From: Lepidurus packardi
Lineage: Eukaryota; Arthropoda; Branchiopoda; Notostraca; Triopsidae
NCBI GenBank assembly: GCA_023053545.1
Contig: JAKZAN010000002.1
Coordinates: forward strand, 11,404,790-11,468,789
Length of the DNA: 64,000 bases
Reading direction: 5' to 3'
Shown here piece by piece: positions 55,976 through 64,000 of the stretch. Under the pieces are notes generated by a model. The model was not told where the DNA came from and searched no databases. It saw only the letters and a program-made list of their open reading frames with translations. A program made the position numbers and the translations under genes. Numbering within the stretch: position 1 is the first letter of the stretch; each line of letters begins with the position of its first letter.

Positions 55976-57019
55976 ATGGACCTGGAACCGTCTCTCTACG
56001 CGGATTCCACACAGGAAATGTGCGAATCCAGCCGTGGCCCCAATGCCCATGCCAACGCCTCCACCAGTACCAGCGCTGCTACGAAACGCACCACCAAAGT
56101 AAAAAAAAATCATTTCTATTTTCTTTATATTCCCCTCTCGTTTTGTTCCCACCCCAAGAACAATCTTGTTCCGATCTTATTCCTAAAAATTGAATCAGTA
56201 CTTAACTCGATTGTCACTATAGCAATACAGTTAGTAGTTAAGGGAGTAGTTGTAAGTTAGTAGCTAAGGAAGTAGAAAGTACCCTTGTTCGTTTGCAAGC
56301 AAGGTAATTTCCTCGATGCTGGCGCTTCTTGTCAAATGCGCGATTTTTGTTCAGTTTTTATTATTATTTTATTTTTCCATCACTACCCTTGGTGCAACCT
56401 AACTTGATTACTTGTGTTTCTCGGCGTTCATGGAACGGCTTGGTCGAGTATTTGATTCCCATAAATCAGCCAACGCCAAAAAAAGGGGTCACGTGCTTTA
56501 CTGCTTGGGTTTGAGAGGTGGACGTAAAAGAGAGAAAAAAGTAATATTGGAGTCTATCAAGGAGCGGTCGCTCGTCGGTGGATAGATTGCAAGCAAGTAC
56601 CTTTAGTTAACGATTGTTTCGATCTTACGTAGGTATATGTATAGGAGAGTATGGCTGCATGCCTCCGCAAAAGCTAGTCGTTTCCCTTTTGTATTAGCTA
56701 TAACCTGCACCAAGTACCCGAGGCAGACTGGCCGGGGTTTTTTTATGCCTTACCAATAATAGTGTACCTCTTATTGCTTAGATCAAGTTCTCAATGGCGG
56801 TTCGGACCCGGGGCGAAAGTGGGGACGAAGCTCTCGTGCCGCTTTATACAGGCCCTTCATCAGGATTGACATCGTCAACAGGGGATCGCCCTTGCCATGC
56901 CTATGGGAGTGGTTATAAGGGGGTGGAGCTCCTCCGCAGCGGCGGCCAACCTGTGGTGCATGTACCTGTCCATAAAGTACCTTCCCTGTCGGACCTCTCC
57001 GATCCGGAATCGTCACTAG
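55976..57019 (+). CDS. First two coding exons of a gene running off the window; tentatively Pointed/ETS-type
   Basis: Exon 1 is 55976-56098 (41 codons, preceded by a CAG acceptor at 55940, so the 5' UTR is spliced). Exon 2 is 56782-57019, ending in phase 1 at a GTAAGT donor. The encoded N-terminus is low-complexity (NASTSTSAATKRTTK), then VRTRGESGDEALVPLYTG, and ends in VHVPVHKVPSLSDLSDPESSL. That last motif reminds me of the segment upstream of the Pointed (SAM) domain in the insect ETS factor Pointed, isoform P2. This rests on memory of one short motif, so it is a hypothesis only. The long flanking noncoding DNA suits a developmental regulator. If right, the PNT and ETS domains lie beyond 64000. 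Confidence 0.5.
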
Positions 57020-57671
57020 GTAAGTGACGACGTGTTTTGTCACCCTTTTCTCGGGAACTTCTCGGGAGTCTCGAGCTGTCAAGATAAAAACACGCCCAAT
57101 TGCCTGGCGTGAAACACAAATGACTGTCTGCAGGCGTGGTTTATGTTCGGCACGTTTCATTTAGGGTATTTCTGTGGAGAGTAGTTATCAGCATGCTTAC
57201 TGACAACGATAAAGTTAGTATATTCTGACCCGAGGGCAAACGTTATATTGTGGTCGAGAGTGATAAGAGGCTTTTTTTTTTATTTACTGCACAAGCGTGT
57301 GTTCGGGTTCCCGAACCTTTTCAGAGCCAGCAGTGTAACTGAAGAGAAAAGGTCAATTAGGAAAGACAGTTTGTCTAATTTTGGCCAATTGAGTGCAGCG
57401 AGCGGGTAAGAAAACGTTGGGGAAGTGTGAGGCTTGCATGAGGACACAGATTTTTGAAGAGTTGCCCAAATGGGGGCGTCGTGCTGTCTCGTTCTTCTCT
57501 CCCCCTCCCTCTCTTCTTTGGAAAAAGTCTTACGCATTCATATACAAAAGCTTGATTTTCGCCAGATCCCAATTGTGGGCTTCGCTAGAGACAAGATGGA
57601 CTTTAATAAGGAAGTACTTCGTTAAGCAGACCCATTTTTTGAAACAAGTTACGAGTCATTGTCAAAGTTTT

Positions 57672-57693
57672 GATGCTGGCGAAGGCCAGCATC
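57672..57693. repeat. Perfect 9-bp hairpin
   Basis: GATGCTGGC (57672-57680), loop GAAG, then GCCAGCATC (57685-57693), a perfect inverted repeat in otherwise featureless DNA. Confidence 0.85.
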
Positions 57694-60600
57694 CAGATAG
57701 TCGAAAGATGCTAGACAGCTTGGCGCTTTCAATTCATCTCCATTAAGCGAATCTCCCAAGGTCTATTATAAGCAGAAGTGTTTTTTTTGCCTTATTAATA
57801 TTCAAATTTGTTAAATTAAGGAATATCTCCGGGTAGTTTATACTTATACAGATCATGTTAAGTACTGCACTGATAATAAGTTCAACAATGAAATCGGATG
57901 TTCGTTCAAAAGATGGCGTTCCGGAGCAGAGCTTCTTAATTTTCCCACCAAGTTGAGGAAAGTACTTTAATAAATTTCGTGTTTTTCTTTCTTAAGCAAG
58001 CGCAATTCTGTTGCTAGAAAATTCTAGATCAGAGGTTATACCTTGCCACCCAATTTGCAGGGGTATATATCGCTACGAGTTTTGCATTCACTACAACTAG
58101 ATAAGCCAGAATTCAAAGAGCGAAGGCTGCAACAGATATTTAGATCAGTGACGCCGCCCCTTGTCTTTTTGTGGCTTTGAATTGAAAGTAACGTTAACAA
58201 TAGAACCCAGTGCTCTTGTTTTGTTCAGGCTCCTTTTTTTTCACAATTGTTAGTTCAATTGTTTAGAGTTGCATGGCTCATGCTATTGTATTATTCTGTT
58301 TCAAAAAGTGAATTCATGACAAAATTGAAAGTTTCAGCGTCCCTTTAAAAATATTATAATCGTTTTTTGTATTATTTTGTGTACACACAAAATTTTTTTT
58401 ATTTAGATCTTTTAAAAGAGAATGAGGACATTAGCAAGTTTTTTTATGTTTTATTGAGGGGCGGGGAAAAAAATTCCCGTAGGTAATCCGCCTAGCTTTC
58501 TCAGAAATCCTGACGTATCTTTGTCGTCTCGTTGTATGTGACTAATAGAGATATTTATGGCTTTTGTTTTATTAGACTGTTTTTATAAGGACTTTATTAG
58601 ACTTTATAAGGAAAAATGTGTAAGCAAGTTTTAGAGCACCGAGGGGCAATTCTCGGATGGCAATGGACATGTATATATGATACGTAGTGTGCATATATGG
58701 AGACGGAGATTATGGGACGACAGAGCAAGCGAACCCACAAGTGTCAAATTTTAGGAGCCGAGCTTTTAACTGTGGCTAATTTGTTTGGCGAGGATTGAGA
58801 GGGCGAGAAAGAACATTTCTTATCAAACATGACCAGCAGTTGCGGGCAACAAGTTTTAGTTTTCAACTGTTTCGGGCGAGACTGAAAACCAAATGAAACC
58901 AACTGAAAATGAAGCAATATCTCTGGAAAACATTCGCTGTGCCTTATATTGGTTATGGTATGTGGTGATGACCACTTTGTCAGCTTGGCCAGCGTGGTTT
59001 CCGTTGGCGTCCCGCGATAACTGGTCCACTTCTTATTGGTTCATTAATATGCGACTCGTTTATCATAATGCTTTTAAGCGTGAGACAAAAGCCAAGCCAG
59101 CAGTAGCCACAACACTTGTCCACTTGTCAACCGGATGCATGAGTTAGTTCACTACTAGTTTGGCTCCTTAGTTGAATAGTGTGTTTGGTGTTTTTTTTTA
59201 TTATTATTATTATTTTGTCCTTTTGTGACATTTGGTCAAAGGGGAACCTGTTCAGACCGTTGTCTTTTTGCATTCCGGTTTATTGTTGACCAAGTGGCTG
59301 GACAGGTAAGCTAATTTTTCTATTGTCACGCCACTTTCCCCCCTTCTTTTCACTCCTTAGCTAGATATACGTATGCCCCCCTCGCAGAGGAAGTAGTTAG
59401 CGTAGGAGTGAACGAAAGGGAGAAAGAAAAAACAGTCATAGAAATTGTTGCTGGTGATATTCAGTATACACTCAGTAGATTCAGTAGCTGGAATTGGGGA
59501 GTTGAAGAGGTCAAAAGTTCCCACGTTAGGGTCGCCCTCTTTTTGGGCAACTTTTCTTAATTAAGGCGGTTATAAGCTCGGGAAGTAGATTAGAATGGGC
59601 CGGGGTCCGGGAGAAAATAAAAAGTTTTCAGTGAGTGAGACGGCTTTTTCCCCGTGTGTATCTCTGTATATAAATGTGTGGCTTTTTGCAGGGGATATCT
59701 TCGTGAGCTTTTCGTGTTGTGCTGTGGATATGCACTGGCACTTCCTGTCCGCTTCCCAACCTGCATGGCAGCGTGGGAAACAACAGAGAACAAACCAGAA
59801 AGATGCTTCCCTATATATCCTTACTAATATAGCATAGCATAAGGAGAAAATGGGTGATAGTTGAAAAGGGGGAAGAGAGACGCCAGGAACCCAGGAACAA
59901 CCAAGAAAAGGGTCACAGCAACGACCGGAAACTTGGTTGTAGTCCAGGGGGTCATAATCTGCTGAGAAATTAGGTTATTTGTGTTTTACGTATCACGTTC
60001 GTGTCACCGTACCGTACAATCTGCCTTTCACAGGCCGCCTTTTTCAAGAGTCCCTTTTGCCGTCAAGGTCCTTTGACGTCGTTTGCATATTTAGCCATGA
60101 GTTGGAACTCTTTCCAGCCAAACTCTTTCTAACTAAAACTGTGTGGTGTGACAATGAATTTTGATTTCATTGGGTTTCTTTTTGTGGGTTGCAATGTTGT
60201 TGGCAGTCGAAATAAACAGAGAGAAAATTGTGAAGTACCTAGTTGAGGGCGTTGTGAATTGTTGTCGAAACTGAAGCGTGACGCCACTTTTTTGTGTTTG
60301 GAACATGACATGACAAAGAGTGACGCCCCTTATTCGACGTCGCTGGTCGTCGTCGTCGACATAACAATACGTGTTGCATCTCCGCCCTGTGTGTCATTCG
60401 AGATTGAGGTCTGATTTTTTTTTGGATTGGTTTCATGCCGGGAGAAAGCACTCATCATTTGAGACATTTGCCGCGTTAATTTTGTACTTTCGACTTAAAC
60501 TTAAGACTAGCCAAACTTCCTTGACTCACGATTATAAGTGTTCGTTTTAGTGTAAACCTTGAAAGTTTACGAAAGTCTCGGGCCGAAAACGAACGATTAC

Positions 60601-62227
60601 AAGCATAAGTTTACAATCGTCTCACCCATGGGCGGTGCTTATTGAAAGTAAACAGTGTACGAATTGTTCGTTTTTCGAATATGAATTTCAGTAGCATATT
60701 ATTGTTTTGTTCTGTGGGACAGTTAGTTACTTCCACTCTTCAAGCAGTTTTTAGTATTATCCGGACCATTGAAGATGTGGCTGAGGAAGATGTTGACGGG
60801 AAACTTGTCTCCCATTGGTTATTCACAACTTACGCTCGTGCTTCTCGTCCTGAAATTCAATATTTCGGTGAAAAAATCGTCGATTGCCAATAATAGTCAA
60901 AAAACCAATTAAAATAATTAAAAGTAGTGTATTCTTGAAAAACGTGTCTCGGCATGCACGTAATAAACAAAGGAAATAAATAAACAAGGGGGCGAGGCTA
61001 AGTTTCAGTCTGGGCACATGAGTATTTGTTATAGACTTTCCTGACTTGAGACCAAAATGAAAAGTCTACTTTCAAAGTCTAACTCGACTAGCTAAGTAAA
61101 ACGCTTGTAAGCCTGAAGTTTACCATCTCGAACGCTTATAAGCGCATCTTGGGTAGTTCAAGTCTTGTAAGCAAGCTTTTAAGTCGACTTAAACTTTGGT
61201 CAAAACGAACGCGGTTATTGTAGTATGAGCCATTGGTAGAATTAAGTCTAGAGGACGACAGAAAAGAACTTGAGAGCTCTGGGTCACGTGACCACCCTCG
61301 TCATTCTGTGATTGTTGTTGGCAGAGATGGGCCCAATTGATAGGCACGTGCTGGTTGATGCTTCTTTGTCACGCCTCTTGCTATGCTGGTACAGTCTTTT
61401 ATTGTATTTTTATCTTCTTCAACCCTGCATTGCGAAAAGAAAATTGGAAAACGTTCAAAGACTCATTTAGGGGCCTTAGCGGTCATTAACTTTGGGACTT
61501 TGGGAAGATAAACCTATAGTGCTTGCAAGTTGCAACATTAGAAGTTGGGAAAAGCCCCTCTTCATTTTTTTCTTTTTTTTTTCAAAACAAACTTAAGCTT
61601 AAATACAATCTTTTAAAAAAATGCAGTCACGTTGGCGCCAAAAATCTGTCTTTTTTAGCACGCCAAAGAAAACGTGTATGAATAGAATGAAAAAAACGCA
61701 AACGTCTTGACCCTCGTGCTGCAGGTGACCGCTAGGGGCGTTTTGGTCAATTCTCATGTTTCGGTTAATCCCAGTAGCTCTGACCTCCATCGCAGGTACT
61801 TTTTTTTACCACTCTTTATTGTTCTTGGCTTAAGCTTGGGAGACGCCAAAAAAAAAAGAAGAAAAAAGAGGCATTGAGGGGTTCCAAAAAATAGAAAAAA
61901 ATTAGTGGATGGCCACGTCAAATGGGAGAAAACGGGACCGTAAGAAAACGCCATGGGGCTATTTAAAACTGCTTTAAAACTGCCTGTTCTTCTCCCCTCC
62001 CATTCTTTCCGTCGTAGGACCCCCACCCCCTCCCTCCCTTCTAGAAAGGTGCCGAATGGAGACGGGGAGGAATGGGTTTGGGAGGTTTCGCTCCAAAAGG
62101 AGGTTCATTGAAAAACGAAGCCCCTCCAACTTCCGGCGTAACCTTTCCGCCCTCTCCTTCCCCGTCCAAGCCTCCCGTTGGCGCTCCTCCTGTGTTACTA
62201 ATGCGACTAGAAGATCGCAATAGAGCG

Positions 62228-62244
62228 CCCCCCCCCCCCCCCCC
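62228..62244. repeat. C17 homopolymer
   Basis: A run of 17 C residues, read as Pro on one strand and Gly on the other. Length is probably polymorphic or subject to assembly error. Confidence 0.9.
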
Positions 62245-62848
62245 TAACGAGATCTCCATGCAATTCACCTGCTGCTCATTTCGGACATGTTGGCTCTTGG
62301 CTGGTTTGGCTGGTTAAGGGGTTCGATGCAGTATCAACTATCAAGGGGACAAAAATCAAATCAGATTCCTGATTTTTACCTTGAGACATGAAATCCCGCA
62401 ATGTCGCAATGGAAACAAAAAGCTCTCAAGGTTTTCAGCCCCAGGTTGAACATATAGCTCCCCGGGGGTATTTTTGGTATACCGTGCGGACGCACGGACT
62501 TGATGTGGACGCTGCTGCGTTTTGCATTAGGTCACGTTTGGAGCCATTTATCAAACCCGCGCGATAGTTTTGCATTGAAGAACCTGAAAAAGACATGTAC
62601 CGTACAGTAGCACGAATGCAGAGGGCCCCCAAAAAAGGAAAAAAAGAAGAGTCTTTTAGAAACAGAGGGTGGAGGGTGCACGGGGGTGAAAGGTGCCGAC
62701 CTGCACATCCGGTGGTCGTGGTTAATGTGGAGTGTGTGTGCAGGCACGATGTATGTGTACTCGGGTACGAGCACTCCGCACTACGAGCGTACCATCTTCC
62801 TCCTTGGCTCTCCAGTTTCAAGCCTTACGACTTCCACCCGTACTCCCT

Positions 62849-63470
62849 TCTTCCACAGTCTTGTCTGTACTGAGCCTTTAATTTGATTTTTTTAAAAGAA
62901 AAATTGAAACATTCCATCCCTATTCCCCCCTTCTTCAACAGTCCGATACTGGATGTATTGAGCCCTTAATTTGTTTTTGTTTTTTTCAAGATTTAAAAAT
63001 GAAAGAAAATATCCCGTTTTCCGAGCAGGTTATGTAATTTTGAAAATAACCTGGGGTATTGAGCGTTTAAAGCTCCTGTATACCTTAGCTCGGTATAGGC
63101 GATTAGCAAGTATTCTCCCCTTCTTCCAAAGTTCTGACTGTATTGAGACTTCATTTTTTTTCCTTTAAAGAAAAATTGAAAGAAAAATATGCAGTTTTCC
63201 GACCAGGTTTGCAACAATATTGAAGATAACCTGGCTGCTCGGTATAGGCGGTTAGCATGGGGAATTTCGGAACAACTTTTTGAGAAAACCAGTGCATTTC
63301 ATGAAAAAAGTCTTTGACAGTAAGCAAACAATAACAAACATCAGTGACTCTTTTCCGTCCATAAGCTAAGGTATACGGGAGCCTTATTTTTTTTTTTTTT
63401 TTGAAAAAAGATTTAAAGATGAAAGAAAAAGATCCCTTTTTTCCGACCAGATTATGCAACGGTATTGAAG
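62849..63470. repeat. Diverged repeat cluster with internal inverted repeat
   Basis: At least three related units begin TTCTTCCA/CA(A)AGT...CTG(T)A...TTGAG (62849, 62931, 63121). They share a core of GAAAGAAAA, then GTTTTCCGACCAGGTT, then ATTGAAGATAACCTGG; a partial fourth copy lies at about 63387-63470. In addition, AGCTCCTGTATACCTTAGCTC (63071-63091) is matched in reverse complement by 63363-63383 with few mismatches. The mix of direct and inverted copies suggests a decayed mobile element or nested insertions. Confidence 0.65.
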
Positions 63471-64000
63471 ATAAAAAAAAAGCCTTGGATTTGAGTGAGC
63501 TGAAAAATGGCGTTCATCTTAGTATTATTCCTTTGTATTTCGCAAGACTGCCAGACTGGCCTTTGTGTGAGAGTCGAGAGAATCCTTAGAGCACATACAT
63601 GTGTATCTGCTATAATTGATAGCCACACACTTTGTACCTTGCAAAGGATGTAATAGGTAACGTTTACTAAGACGAATGTGAACTGAGAGGCAAAAGCATA
63701 TTAATGCGAGTTACGCAAAAGAAAACACTTGCACTCGTCATTTTTCATCTTCTTTTCGGTTGACTTGTATTCTTCCTTGTGTGGAATAGTTTTCTTACGA
63801 CGAGTGTGGCTAATTTCAAGTTTGGGATTTGAGAAACTGGAGGGGCAAATGGAAAGCGACGAATTGCTATAAAGTGGTTCCGGAGTTGTCCATCCAGGGG
63901 CATTTTTACGTTCATTCAAGGGAGTTGAACCTCATGCTGAAGCAGAGGAACGGTTTCATTCATAAAAGCTGAGACGTAGCGTAGTAATAATTGGAGAAGT

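Larger units (their letters stand above)
57020..64000. other. Probable long intron or intergenic DNA at the right end
   Basis: No further exon of the 55976 gene can be placed. Two low-confidence coding-like stretches exist: a Pro/Gly-rich frame at 62041-62317, open on both strands and interrupted by a C homopolymer, and a polar 72-codon frame on the minus strand at 63701-63919 lacking an ATG. The repeats seen here are listed separately. Confidence 0.5.

Noticed and set aside
60480..61220. Scattered GTTCGTTTT/AAAACGAAC and CTTGTAAGC/GCTTATAAGCG motifs suggesting terminal repeats
   Set aside because: Matches are short and do not extend into a consistent element boundary.

Overview
This is animal nuclear DNA. 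Every recognisable gene is spliced with GT...AG introns, most of them only about 60-80 nt, and the proteins are metazoan: SLC6 transporters, claudin-superfamily tetraspans, a methuselah-like GPCR, FIG4, TMEM192, NuSAP, a C19orf47-type SAM protein and alpha-actinin. The alpha-actinin, the methuselah-type receptor and the insect-NAAT-like transporters point to an arthropod. The compact introns and intergenic style fit a branchiopod crustacean such as Daphnia, but the species is an inference. No transposase, reverse transcriptase, rRNA, tRNA or CRISPR was found.

Layout. 1-448: 3' end of an unidentified coiled-coil gene (+). 2560-12342: two tandem SLC6 nutrient amino acid transporter genes (+). 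13538-15058: a claudin-like gene with a very long first loop (-), head-to-head with a second claudin-superfamily gene at 16508-21137 (+) that carries two mutually exclusive exons for its last membrane segment. 21678-22358: a small unrecognised four-exon gene (-). 22559-23058: palindromes and a Tc1/mariner-type MITE. 27699-30553: a somatomedin-B/mucin/7TM receptor (+), nearly all in one exon. 31884-40555: a compact housekeeping block, FIG4(-) <> TMEM192(+) > < NuSAP(-) <> C19orf47-like(+), two head-to-head pairs meeting tail-to-tail. 41331-49237: alpha-actinin (+), with a 3.3-kb first intron and a mutually exclusive exon pair. 49238-55975: mostly featureless. 55976-57019: first two coding exons of a gene that runs off the right end, tentatively an ETS factor of the Pointed type. 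57020-64000: probably its long intron, with a diverged repeat cluster near 62.8-63.5 kb.

All multi-exon models were built by hand: splice sites were placed so that phase is kept from start to stop and, where the family is known, so that joined exons keep family motifs. FIG4 (907 aa), alpha-actinin (898 aa), the two SLC6 proteins (675 and 642 aa), NuSAP (537 aa) and TMEM192 (245 aa) all come out intact.

Functional themes are membrane transport and adhesion (SLC6 pair, claudin pair, GPCR), the endolysosome (FIG4 and TMEM192 sharing one promoter region), mitosis and nucleus (NuSAP and the C19orf47-like protein sharing another), and the actin cytoskeleton. The most interesting items are the claudin mutually exclusive exons with structured, UG-rich DNA between them, the SLC6 pair with an Asp at a Na1-site position, the unrecognised 162-aa gene, and the SMB-mucin-7TM receptor.
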